The notes: generated by a model not told the origin, from the sequence alone. A DNA stretch of 21,552 nucleotides from an uncultured Prevotella sp. (GCA_905372445.1 CAJPPF010000022.1:1-21552); one strand, 5' to 3'; positions 7,306-15,626 are shown, counted from the first letter of the stretch. Translations and numbers: made by a program.

Positions 7306-8586
7306 ATGAAGAAGTTAGGTGTAGCATTGTTCATAGCACTGCTTGCAATATCGGCAGTGGCGCAGACAGCACGTCAGGAGATAGAAGCTAATATATGCCT
7401 CTCGGGCAGTAATTACTTAGCTTATCCTACTCCACAAAAAAGCCTTACGAAAGCACCAAAGGGAAAGACACCATTTTATATATCTCATTATGCCCGCCAC
7501 GGCTCACGCTTTCTAATCAACCCTGATAAATATATAAAGACTCTTGAGACATTACAGAAAGCCTACGAGGAGGGAAAACTCACGTCTAAAGGTTGTGAAG
7601 TATTGGAAAAGGTGAGGATGATGTGCGCGGAGAGTAACAACCGTTATGGCGAACTGACAGCGCTCGGTGCCGAACAGCACCGTGGAATAGCACGCCGCAT
7701 GTACGAACGTTTTCCGGAGGTTTTCAAGGGTAATGTGAATATCGATGCAAAGTCGACGGTTGTGATTCGTTGTATTCTATCAATGGAAAACGAACTTCAG
7801 GAACTTATTTCCATTAATCCGAAACTTTCCATTACACACGATGCTTCTGAGCATGACATGTATTACATGAACTATGACGACACTAATCTCGGCAGTAAGC
7901 GTAAGAACGATGCTACAAAGGCATATATGGATAAGTGGACAAAGGAACATATCAATCCACAACGAATGATGGAACGCCTCTTTACCGACCATGATTATGT
8001 CAGCAAGAATGTCAGTGCAGCTAAACTTTACGATAATCTTTTTGAGTTGGCAGGCATCCTTCAAGGTACGGAACTACGAAAGAAATTCACTCTTTACGAC
8101 ATCTTCGACAAGGACGAGATATATAATCTCTGGGAGCAGCGCAATATAGGTTGGTTTATGGAATACGGGTCAAACGAACTCAATGGCGGCAAAATGCCTT
8201 TCCAACAACGGAACCTCCTGAGGAATATCATTACAGAGGCTGACTCATGTATCATGCATCCACGGCCTGGAGCAACGCTCCGGTTCGGTCATGAGACGAT
8301 GGTGATGCCACTGACATGTTTACTCGATCTTAATGGATATGGCAAGACCATGAACCCTTCGGAACTGTCGGAGAACGGATGGAAGAACTATAAGATTTTC
8401 CCAATGGCGTGCAATATTCAGTTCATCTTCTACCGCAAGGACATCAACGACAAGGACGTGCTCGTGAAGGTACTGCTCAATGAAGAGGAAGCGACGATGC
8501 CAATAGCCACAACGGACTTTCCATACTATAGATGGGAAGACGTGAGAGCATATTACTTGAACAAAATCAACGCCTATATCAATTAA
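7306..8586 (+). CDS. secreted histidine-type acid phosphatase
   Basis: This 426-aa exported phosphatase belongs to the histidine acid phosphatase superfamily (branch 2, which includes phytases, MINPP and AppA). A signal peptide spans about residues 1-20 (ends ...ISAVAQ). The catalytic RHG motif is R64-H65-G66, with His65 expected to be phosphorylated. The second motif, H329-E330 in GHETMVMPL, corresponds to the GHDT of AppA-type enzymes with Glu in place of Asp as proton donor. Size and secretion resemble the Bacteroides MINPP-like phytase, but the MINPP signature HAE is not present, so inositol phosphate is only one candidate substrate. It is the first gene of a six-gene run; the next gene starts 17 nt after its stop. 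Confidence 0.85.
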   Translation: MKKLGVALFIALLAISAVAQTARQEIEANICLSGSNYLAYPTPQKSLTKAPKGKTPFYISHYARHGSRFLINPDKYIKTLETLQKAYEEGKLTSKGCEVLEKVRMMCAESNNRYGELTALGAEQHRGIARRMYERFPEVFKGNVNIDAKSTVVIRCILSMENELQELISINPKLSITHDASEHDMYYMNYDDTNLGSKRKNDATKAYMDKWTKEHINPQRMMERLFTDHDYVSKNVSAAKLYDNLFELAGILQGTELRKKFTLYDIFDKDEIYNLWEQRNIGWFMEYGSNELNGGKMPFQQRNLLRNIITEADSCIMHPRPGATLRFGHETMVMPLTCLLDLNGYGKTMNPSELSENGWKNYKIFPMACNIQFIFYRKDINDKDVLVKVLLNEEEATMPIATTDFPYYRWEDVRAYYLNKINAYIN

Positions 8587-8603
8587 TATATTCATTGAAG
8601 ATT

Positions 8604-9239
8604 ATGAAATGGAGTGATGAATACTGGCCACTGATAATACAACTTTATAAGAAGAAACCGGAGGGAGTAAAACCACTCTTCTCAAAAGGAATTATCAATA
8701 TCAGTCTACTCTTGCATATCCCACCACGTGAACTTCACAGGAAAATGCAGGAGTTGCGCCATATCGACACGCCATATCTTCAGCATATATGGGATGAGAT
8801 TGCTGACAGTCCGCGTAAACTAAACAAAGCAGTACATACTATCAGACAGAAGCAAGGCTTGGGAAATCCGGAGGAATTTTTTGAAGGCGTAGAGATGCAT
8901 GAGACCTTTGAGCGCGATTTCCGTCCGCTGGAAAACGACGATCGGCTCAGACCGATAGACCTGATAATGATACTCAACCTTTACTTCCAACTCACTCCGA
9001 CGACAATGTCGATAGAAACGGATGAAGTGCGCGACCTCGCAAGACTGCTGAAGCAACCCGCAAGACTGATTGTAGAAGTGATGGAGGTGTTTCAGTTCTG
9101 CGACCCATATCTCAGCCGTGATGACCTGATGATAAATTCTCTGCTGTTCGATTGCAGGGATATATGGAAGCGATTCGGAAATTCTGATACATACCGGCTC
9201 GCTGCATTGGCAGCACAACTGCAGGAATATTATAAGTAA
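8604..9239 (+). CDS. uncharacterised soluble protein encoded before rpoN
   Basis: I do not recognise this 211-aa protein as a named family. It has no signal peptide, membrane segment, Cys cluster or nucleotide-binding loop. It is rich in Leu, Arg, Asp and Glu with patterns typical of an all-helical protein. A Trp-containing N-terminus (MKWSDEYWPLI) is followed by a KKPEGVKPLFSKGI segment and an HIPP-containing stretch. An upstream in-frame ATG at 8532 lies inside the phosphatase gene, so the ATG at 8604 (17 nt after that stop) is preferred. It ends 13 nt before rpoN, so co-transcription with the sigma factor is likely. Codon use looks like its neighbours. A role linked to sigma-54 would be guesswork. 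Confidence 0.8.
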   Translation: MKWSDEYWPLIIQLYKKKPEGVKPLFSKGIINISLLLHIPPRELHRKMQELRHIDTPYLQHIWDEIADSPRKLNKAVHTIRQKQGLGNPEEFFEGVEMHETFERDFRPLENDDRLRPIDLIMILNLYFQLTPTTMSIETDEVRDLARLLKQPARLIVEVMEVFQFCDPYLSRDDLMINSLLFDCRDIWKRFGNSDTYRLAALAAQLQEYYK

Positions 9240-9252
9240 AAACATAATCTCA

Positions 9253-10770
9253 ATGGCGCAGAAACTGACACAACAACAGATTCAGGAACAGAAACTCATT
9301 CAGACTCTGAAACTATCACAGCAACAACTCATTGCTGTGAGGCTCATTGAGGAACCTCTCGACAAACTGCAACTCGACGTGGAGAATGAGTTGGAAAGCA
9401 ATCCGGCACTCGAAAAAGCACACGACGACGAAGTGCAACTATTTGACAATGCTGACGGTGATGCGCCAAATAACAGCAGTGGCGATGCTGACGATGTGGA
9501 AGCGGAACTGCAGAACAAAGAGAAAGAAGACCGCGCCGACGAACTGGAGCAGGCTCTCGAACAGATGGGCAAAGACGATGACTCCATAGAACGAGGATAT
9601 TACGATGATGACTATAAGGAGTTTGAACGTGGCAATCAGGAATCGTTCATCGATAAACTGAATGAACAGATGGGCGAACTCAACCTTACCGACACCGAGC
9701 ACAAGGTGATGGAATATCTCATCGGCAGCCTTGAGTCAGACGGTCTGCTGCATGCAAGCATCGATTCCGTTGTCGAACGGTTATACATCGATTTCTATAT
9801 TGATGTTACGCATGAAGAAGTGGAGAATGTATTGAAGAAACTCCAGAGCTTTGACCCTGCTGGTGTTGGAGCGCGCGACCTTAGGGAATGTCTGCTGTTG
9901 CAGATTGAACGCATGGACGAGAGTTGGGCAAAGGAGAATCTAAGAGTTATCATCACAGACCTGTACGACAGTTTCAGCAAGAACCATTGGGACGTGATAA
10001 AGAACGAGCTTCATCTGACGGATGACATGGTTGAGGAACTGAAGACAACGATAAAACGCCGACTGACACCAAAACCCGGTTTCTCGCTCGGCGAGAGTAT
10101 GGAGGTAAGTCTCGACCGCATCACACCCGATTTCATAGTCTTTGTCGACGAAGACGGACGCATAGCATGGGAGGTGAACAATGGTAACATACCACAACTG
10201 ACCATCGCCGACACGTTCACGATGATGATGGAGTCATACAAGGACACCGACGACAAGACCTTGAGCCGTCAGGAGCGTGAGGCAAAGCAATACACCACTG
10301 ACTATGTGCAGAAAGGCAAATGGTATATTGATGCCATACGCCAGCGCCGGCAGACTATGGAACTGACTATGAAAGCCATAGTGAAGATGCAGAGAAAATA
10401 TTTCCTTGAAGGCGATGAGACTGACCTTAAGCCGATGAAACTCGAGGATATTGCCACACAGACAGGTCTTGATGTGTCAACAATATCACGTGTGAGCAGA
10501 CAGAAGTTCATAGAGACTCCGTGGGGAATCATTGCCATGAAAGACCTATTCACATCAGGATATGTCAACGAGGAAGGCGAGGAAATGTCGGTGAATAAGG
10601 TGAAAGGTGTGCTCAAAGACATCATCGACGGCGAGAATAAGAAGCGTCCATTGAGCGATGACGCTTTAGTCAGTGAGATGAAAGCACATGGATATAACAT
10701 AGCACGCCGCACAATAGCAAAATACAGAGATCAGATGAAGATACCTGTAGCAAGGCTCAGGAAACAATAA
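9253..10770 (+). CDS. rpoN: RNA polymerase sigma-54 factor
   Basis: Sigma-54 (505 aa) directs RNA polymerase to -24/-12 promoters and needs AAA+ activators to open DNA. Region I (about residues 1-50) is rich in Gln and Leu, as expected for activator response (repeated QQQ, LIQTLKLSQQQL). Region II (about 55-125) is strongly acidic with several Asp/Glu runs. The core-binding and DNA-binding regions follow. The RpoN box ARRTIAKYR is at 484-492, close to the C-terminus. Length is normal for the family. No activator gene and no clear -24/-12 promoter was found in the window. It sits inside a gene run, 13 nt after the unknown gene and 14 nt before the PAP2 gene. Confidence 0.97.
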   Translation: MAQKLTQQQIQEQKLIQTLKLSQQQLIAVRLIEEPLDKLQLDVENELESNPALEKAHDDEVQLFDNADGDAPNNSSGDADDVEAELQNKEKEDRADELEQALEQMGKDDDSIERGYYDDDYKEFERGNQESFIDKLNEQMGELNLTDTEHKVMEYLIGSLESDGLLHASIDSVVERLYIDFYIDVTHEEVENVLKKLQSFDPAGVGARDLRECLLLQIERMDESWAKENLRVIITDLYDSFSKNHWDVIKNELHLTDDMVEELKTTIKRRLTPKPGFSLGESMEVSLDRITPDFIVFVDEDGRIAWEVNNGNIPQLTIADTFTMMMESYKDTDDKTLSRQEREAKQYTTDYVQKGKWYIDAIRQRRQTMELTMKAIVKMQRKYFLEGDETDLKPMKLEDIATQTGLDVSTISRVSRQKFIETPWGIIAMKDLFTSGYVNEEGEEMSVNKVKGVLKDIIDGENKKRPLSDDALVSEMKAHGYNIARRTIAKYRDQMKIPVARLRKQ

Positions 10771-10784
10771 ATAGACAAACAAGA

Positions 10785-11417
10785 ATGATCAGAGAACTGA
10801 TTACCGAGAAGAATCTTATCATCTTAGCACGTACGTTCAGTATAGTGTTCAATCCTTTCTATCTTCCACTCTTAGGGTTGATAGTACTTTTCTGGTGCAG
10901 TTATATGTCGCTGTATCCGTTGATGTATAAGTTCACCGTGCTTGGTATGGTATATCTGTTCACGATACTTCTTCCGACATATCTGATCAGATTATACAAT
11001 AACTATCACGGTTGGAAATTCTTCGAGCTCAGACAACGCGAGCGACGAATGATACCTTATATCATTTCTATCGTTTGCTACTTCGTCTGCTTCTACATGA
11101 TGGATTATTTTCATATCCCGCATTTCATAAGTACTATCCTTGCTGCCGCACTTGCCATACAGATGGTTTGTGCCCTTATCAACGTATGGTGGAATATATC
11201 CACCCACTCGGCAGGAGTAGGCGGAGCGACAGGCTCGCTCATTGCCTTTAGTCTGTTATTCGGGTTCTATCTCCTCTGGTGGCTGTCGCTGACGCTTATC
11301 ATATCAGGAATGGTTGCTTCCTGCCGTATCATCCTGCGGCAGCATACATTGTCGCAAGTGATAGTCGGCTATTTAGCGGGACTTTTAATATCAATGTCAA
11401 TAATAATTTTTATATAA
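10785..11417 (+). CDS. PAP2-superfamily integral membrane protein
   Basis: This 210-aa protein has about six hydrophobic helices and belongs to the PAP2 (type 2 phosphatidic acid phosphatase) superfamily, whose members dephosphorylate lipid phosphates at the membrane. Motif 2 is seen as STHSAG (about residues 138-143). Motif 3 reads R-x5-H-x3-Q instead of the classical R-x5-H-x3-D, so the Asp that orients the nucleophilic His is replaced by Gln. Motif 1 is reduced to an Arg-rich loop before MIPY. A phosphatase acting on undecaprenyl phosphate, lipid A or phospholipid is possible, as is a non-catalytic role. It starts 14 nt after rpoN and ends 6 nt before purE. Confidence 0.75.
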   Translation: MIRELITEKNLIILARTFSIVFNPFYLPLLGLIVLFWCSYMSLYPLMYKFTVLGMVYLFTILLPTYLIRLYNNYHGWKFFELRQRERRMIPYIISIVCYFVCFYMMDYFHIPHFISTILAAALAIQMVCALINVWWNISTHSAGVGGATGSLIAFSLLFGFYLLWWLSLTLIISGMVASCRIILRQHTLSQVIVGYLAGLLISMSIIIFI

Positions 11418-11423
11418 AGAACA

Positions 11424-11930
11424 ATGACTCCGATAGTAAGTATTATTATGGGCTCTACAAGCGATATGCCCGTAATGGAAAAAGCTTGTAACTTCTTGAA
11501 CGATATGCAGATACCTTTTGAGGTAAATGCACTCTCCGCACATCGCACACCTGATGCTGTTGAGGACTTTGCCCGTAACGCAAAGCACAGAGGTGTGAAA
11601 GTCATCATTGCTGCTGCCGGCATGGCTGCAGCATTGCCAGGTGTTATAGCAGCATCGACGACACTGCCTGTCATCGGTGTGCCGATAAAGGGAATGTTGG
11701 ACGGACTCGATGCCATGCTGTCAATCATTCAGATGCCTCCAGGCATACCTGTTGCCACAGTTGGTGTCAATGGAGCACAGAACGCAGCCATTCTCGCTGC
11801 CGAGATGATAGCGCTGATTGATGAGGATGTGGCACGTAAGGTTGCAGAATATAAGTCAACCCTCGGCGAGAAGATTGAGAAGGCAAACAGGGTTTTATCT
11901 GAAATAAGATATGAGTACAAGACGAATTAG
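11424..11930 (+). CDS. purE: N5-carboxyaminoimidazole ribonucleotide mutase
   Basis: PurE (168 aa) converts N5-CAIR to CAIR in de novo purine synthesis in the cytoplasm. The MGSTSDMPVM phosphate-binding start and the SAHRTPD motif with the catalytic His are present, as is the QMPPGIPVATVG segment. The motif usually written AAHLPG reads AAALPG here (codon GCA at 11629-11631), so the well-conserved second His (H75 in E. coli) is an Ala. Sequence around it is of class I type, not the class II AIR carboxylase type of Treponema. The gene starts 6 nt after the PAP2 gene, and its last 20 nt overlap the start of ispG. No purK is seen in the window. Confidence 0.93.
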   Translation: MTPIVSIIMGSTSDMPVMEKACNFLNDMQIPFEVNALSAHRTPDAVEDFARNAKHRGVKVIIAAAGMAAALPGVIAASTTLPVIGVPIKGMLDGLDAMLSIIQMPPGIPVATVGVNGAQNAAILAAEMIALIDEDVARKVAEYKSTLGEKIEKANRVLSEIRYEYKTN

Positions 11931-13290
11931 CAGTGTCGTAAAGGTCGGCAATATCCTTATAGGCGGTGGCAACCCCATAAGAGTGCAGTCGATGACGACA
12001 ACTAATACGAACGATACGGAAGCCTCTGTGGCACAGGCAAAGCGTATCATCGATTCCGGTGGTGAATTGGTGCGACTGACAACGCAGGGCAGGCGTGAGG
12101 CAGAGAATATGCAGAACATCAGCGATGCGCTGAAGGCTGACGGATATGTCACACCGCTTGTGGCTGACGTTCACTTCAATGCCAGTGTTGCTGATGTGGC
12201 GGCACAGCACTGCGAGAAGGTGCGCGTCAATCCCGGCAACTACGTTGACCCTGCGCGAAAATTTGTCAAGCAAGAATATACCGATGAGGAGTATGCTCAG
12301 GAATTGAAGAAAATCGATGAGCGCTTCCTGCCGTTCCTGAATATCTGCAAGGAGCACGCAACGGCGATACGCATCGGTGTGAACCACGGTTCGCTGTCCG
12401 ACAGAATACGCAACCGCTATGGTGACACGCCGGCGGGAATCGTCGAGAGCTGCATGGAGTTTCTGCGTATCTGTAAGCGTGAGCATTTTGATAATGTAGT
12501 GCTTTCCATAAAGTCATCCAACACCGTTGTCATGGTACAGTCGGTGCGCCTTCTCGTCAAGACAATGGATAAGGAGGATATGCACTATCCTCTGCATCTG
12601 GGTGTCACGGAAGCGGGAGAAGGTGAGGACGGACGCATAAAGAGTGCTGTGGGCATCGGTGCGCTGCTTACCGAAGGCATAGGCGACACAATACGTGTGA
12701 GTCTTTCAGAAAACCCTGAATATGAGATTCCAGTAGCTCGCAAGCTCGTGTCGTTCATCGACGAATGTACTGAAAAGCGTGAGACGGCGAGGATTGACGA
12801 CGACACTCTTTTCCTCTCGTTCGACGAAAACTGTCAGGAAGACCTTCTGCTCAAGGCTGCCATGTCGGCAGGAGCAATACTCATCGACGGCAAGGCAAAG
12901 CAATTGGTCATAACGAATAAAGGCGCTGCCTGCGACGACCTCGCTGCTTCTATACTTCAGGCGGCGCGAGTGAAGTTCACCAAGACGGAGTTTATCTCAT
13001 GTCCCGGTTGTGGCCGCACGCTCTACAACCTGCAGGGCACAATAGCTAAGATAAAGTCGGCAATAACTGAGGCTTCAAAGGAAAATCCTAAGTTCAAGAC
13101 ACTCAAGATAGGAATCATGGGCTGTATCGTCAATGGTCCCGGTGAGATGGCTGATGCCGACTATGGCTATGTCGGTGCAGGACCAAACAAAATATCGCTC
13201 TATAAGAAGCAGGAATGTATGGAAAAGAATATTCCTGAGGATGAAGCCGTCGATAAGCTCATCGCTTTCATCAAAAACGACAATGACTAA
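11911..13290 (+). CDS. ispG: (E)-4-hydroxy-3-methylbut-2-enyl-diphosphate synthase with shortened central region
   Basis: IspG (GcpE, 459 aa) is the iron-sulfur enzyme that makes HMBPP from MEcPP in the MEP isoprenoid pathway. The N-terminal TIM-barrel part runs to about residue 280 (NPIRVQSMT, DVHFN, VNHGSLSDR, LGVTEAGEGEDG). The C-terminal [4Fe-4S] domain has ligands C364, C367 and C405 plus Glu412, spaced as in the Aquifex enzyme. Between them, about 281-357 is extra relative to the ~370-aa E. coli protein but much shorter than the ~250-residue A* domain in ~620-aa Bacteroides enzymes as I recall them. It overlaps purE by 20 nt in another frame, which suggests translational coupling. It ends the plus-strand gene run. 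Confidence 0.95.
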   Translation: MSTRRISSVVKVGNILIGGGNPIRVQSMTTTNTNDTEASVAQAKRIIDSGGELVRLTTQGRREAENMQNISDALKADGYVTPLVADVHFNASVADVAAQHCEKVRVNPGNYVDPARKFVKQEYTDEEYAQELKKIDERFLPFLNICKEHATAIRIGVNHGSLSDRIRNRYGDTPAGIVESCMEFLRICKREHFDNVVLSIKSSNTVVMVQSVRLLVKTMDKEDMHYPLHLGVTEAGEGEDGRIKSAVGIGALLTEGIGDTIRVSLSENPEYEIPVARKLVSFIDECTEKRETARIDDDTLFLSFDENCQEDLLLKAAMSAGAILIDGKAKQLVITNKGAACDDLAASILQAARVKFTKTEFISCPGCGRTLYNLQGTIAKIKSAITEASKENPKFKTLKIGIMGCIVNGPGEMADADYGYVGAGPNKISLYKKQECMEKNIPEDEAVDKLIAFIKNDND

Positions 13291-13328
13291 GATTATCCCC
13301 TCTGCGCAATGCTCCCGTCATTTGCCGG

Positions 13329-13366
13329 CAAGCGTAGGGGCGTGATAAATCTCGCCCCTACGCTTG
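13329..13366. repeat. perfect GC-rich hairpin, copy of a dispersed palindromic repeat; possible bidirectional terminator
   Basis: A 14-bp perfect stem (13329-13342 with 13353-13366) with a 10-nt loop lies between the convergent ispG and fucosidase genes. The sequence GGGGCGTGATAAATC and its flank (CCTACGC, then GGCAAAT and ACG on the minus strand) recurs with few changes near 21136-21256. It therefore belongs to a repeat family as well as standing where both transcripts should end. U-runs are weak on both strands. Confidence 0.7.
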
Positions 13367-13380
13367 TTGACCGATTTTGG

Positions 13381-14811
13381 TTAATTCAGATAAGCTTCTA
13401 CATTATTTATATATACCTGTCCGCGGGAATCAATTATCCTTAAGCGGAATTTCTTTGCTGTTACGGCATCAAACTTCAGTATTCTCTTGTAGCCTATTGT
13501 TGTTGTCTGTTCGAGGACAGGCAGTGCGAGCCATGTGCCTCCGCTTGTCTGATACTCTGCTGCGAACTTCGCTACTGACTGGCCAAAGGGAATATACTCC
13601 TGAATGACAAGCATATTTATCTTTGTCGGTTTCTTGCATGTAAGTGTGAGCGTCGGTGTCTTGTCGGAAGCTTTCGCTGCCCAGAATGTGTCGTAGTCTT
13701 TATCAAGAACATTCTGTGCATTGTCTTTCTTCGACACTGCTGATGAAGCTTCTGCCTTCTGTCCGTCGAAGAGATTATCGGCGAACATCTTATCCTTCAG
13801 AGTCTTAAAGCCAATGAGCGATAGAGAGTCAACGGGACTTATACGACCGTCCTTATTAGGTGGCACATTAAGCAGGAATGTGGAGTTGCGTCCGACATTC
13901 TTCAGATAGAGATCGATGAGTTGCTCGGGTGTGCGCACCTGCGAGTCTTCCCTTTCGTGATAGAACCATCCCGGACGTATCGATACGTCACACTCTGCCG
14001 GCACCCATTTGTCGCCGTCCTTATGTCCTACGGTCAGTTCTGCAGAGTTAGGATAACCCGGGTAAACATCATCGATTCGCAGGAACGACCAGTTTGTCTC
14101 GCCTGCCATACCAGCCTCATTACCTACCCATCGGCAGTCGGGGCCACCGTCAGAGAATATCACTGCGTCAGGCTGCAAAGAGTGAATGAGTTCAAAAATC
14201 TTTGGGTAGTTATAATATGTTCGTCGGTCAATCTGTCGCATCTCGCGCGCTCCGCCGTAATATCCGTCGCCGCCATTGGCACCATCAAGCCACACCTCGG
14301 TCACCGGACCGTAGTTTGTCAGCAGTTCGGTCATCTGCTTCATATAGTAGTCGACGTATTCCTCTGTGCCATACGATGCCTGATGCCTGTCCCACGGCGA
14401 GAGATACACACCGAAGTTCAGCCCATACTTGCGGCATGCGTCAGCAACTTCCTTAACTATGTCGCCCTTACCCATCTTATATGGCGATGCGGCAATAGTG
14501 TAGTCGGTGTATTTCGAGGGCCACAGACAGAATCCGTCGTGATGCTTCGCCGTTATTATCACGCTTTTCATTCCTGCCTCCTTTAATATGCGCACCCACT
14601 GTTCGACATCGAGATTAGCAGGATTGAAATTCTTCGGGTCAGCATCGCCGTAGCCCCATTCCAAATCGTTGAAGGTGTTCTGCCCGAAGTGAATAAAGGC
14701 GTACGTCTCCTGTTTCTGCCATTCCACCTGTGCCTTTGTCGGCAGAGGGTTGTTCTGTGCGTGCAATAGAGTAGGGAGGAAGAGCAGCAGTAAAAATAAT
14801 TTTCTTTTCAT
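13381..14811 (-). CDS. secreted GH29 family alpha-L-fucosidase with C-terminal discoidin-like domain
   Basis: This 476-aa exported glycosidase removes alpha-L-fucose from glycans. A signal peptide (about 1-18, ends LLHAQ) precedes the GH29 barrel. Family features include HFGQNTFNDLEWG, the AKHHDGFCLWPS motif, a GVYLSPWDRH segment and EVWLDGANGG with Asp176 as the expected nucleophile. The pattern resembles subfamily B (alpha-1,3/1,4-fucosidases such as Bacteroides BT2192) rather than subfamily A. Residues from about 345 to the end form a beta-rich F5/8 type C (discoidin, CBM32-like) domain ending in VYINNVEAYLN. The ATG overlaps the TGA of the upstream DUF3108 gene (ATGA), so translational coupling is likely. 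It is the last gene of a four-gene minus-strand operon. Confidence 0.93.
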   Translation of the reverse strand: MKRKLFLLLLFLPTLLHAQNNPLPTKAQVEWQKQETYAFIHFGQNTFNDLEWGYGDADPKNFNPANLDVEQWVRILKEAGMKSVIITAKHHDGFCLWPSKYTDYTIAASPYKMGKGDIVKEVADACRKYGLNFGVYLSPWDRHQASYGTEEYVDYYMKQMTELLTNYGPVTEVWLDGANGGDGYYGGAREMRQIDRRTYYNYPKIFELIHSLQPDAVIFSDGGPDCRWVGNEAGMAGETNWSFLRIDDVYPGYPNSAELTVGHKDGDKWVPAECDVSIRPGWFYHEREDSQVRTPEQLIDLYLKNVGRNSTFLLNVPPNKDGRISPVDSLSLIGFKTLKDKMFADNLFDGQKAEASSAVSKKDNAQNVLDKDYDTFWAAKASDKTPTLTLTCKKPTKINMLVIQEYIPFGQSVAKFAAEYQTSGGTWLALPVLEQTTTIGYKRILKFDAVTAKKFRLRIIDSRGQVYINNVEAYLN

Positions 14812-15599
14812 TTTCGTATTGTATTTAAAGTTTGATCTTTTGTAAGGAATGCCTTTGCGCTACCGAACTTCAGGAACATATCAAGTCTGACAGGTATATG
14901 ATGATCGTCGTCGGTGACATGAAAACGTGCTATCTCGCGCCATTTACCGTCGTAACACTCTATATACGACAGTTGCAGGCATTTATATTTCTTTCCGTTG
15001 TCGGCTTTCACTGTCGATCTGCCTGAGAACTTTATCTTTGCGTCAAGCACCTTCGTGCCGTCGGTTATATTTATCTTCACCTCATAGCCCTCCTTCCAGT
15101 TGGCAGGGTTGAACGAGCGGGCACGCTGAAAGATATTCACCATGTCATATATGCAGTTGTCGAATGTACGTGTCTCCCACGAGTGAGTGCCGTCGTTGTT
15201 CTGGCGGTGCATTTTCACTTCCACCTTGCCGTCTGAATAAGAGTAAAACGCTTCGTCTACGGTGTATCGCTTACCCTCACGTGCTCCTTTTCTGTAGTAC
15301 AGCGGTGCAAGGTCGAGAGTGGTATATCCGAGCAGCGTGTCGCGCAGAACGAAGAAATCATCAAGTCTGCCGTTGCCTCGTGTCATCAGCGAAGTGCGGT
15401 AGGCTTTCTTTCCGTTATATACGGTCTCTACTGTCGACATCGACGCCGTGCCAGCCTTCACCCATATGAACTTCCAGTTGTAGTAAAGGTTATATGTAAG
15501 GTATTCACCGCCTTTGAAGGCAGTGTTCTTGAATGTGCACTGACCATAGGCATTCGCCGCGAATATTACAGTAAGTATTGAAAACAGTAGTCGTCGCAT
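14808..15599 (-). CDS. DUF3108 family exported protein
   Basis: This 263-aa protein has a signal peptide (about 1-19, ends ANAYGQ) and no further membrane segment, so it is probably periplasmic. The beta-rich body resembles the DUF3108 family: an early GEYLTYNLYYNWKFIWVKAGTA segment, a YRTSLMTRGNGRLDDFF segment, and a late HVTDDDHHIPVRLDMFLKFGSAKAFL segment. The function of the family is not established; envelope-related roles are guessed elsewhere. It begins 27 nt after the lipoprotein gene and its stop overlaps the fucosidase start by 4-nt ATGA coupling. Confidence 0.8.
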   Translation of the reverse strand: MRRLLFSILTVIFAANAYGQCTFKNTAFKGGEYLTYNLYYNWKFIWVKAGTASMSTVETVYNGKKAYRTSLMTRGNGRLDDFFVLRDTLLGYTTLDLAPLYYRKGAREGKRYTVDEAFYSYSDGKVEVKMHRQNNDGTHSWETRTFDNCIYDMVNIFQRARSFNPANWKEGYEVKINITDGTKVLDAKIKFSGRSTVKADNGKKYKCLQLSYIECYDGKWREIARFHVTDDDHHIPVRLDMFLKFGSAKAFLTKDQTLNTIRK

Positions 15600-15626
15600 A
15601 GTCTGATGTTCTTAATGGATTCGTGC

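Noticed and set aside
11767..12486. 239-codon minus-strand frame
   Set aside because: Antisense to the purE end and ispG; no recognisable protein features.
13921..14586. 221-codon plus-strand frame
   Set aside because: Antisense to the GH29 fucosidase, whose motifs and signal peptide are clear.
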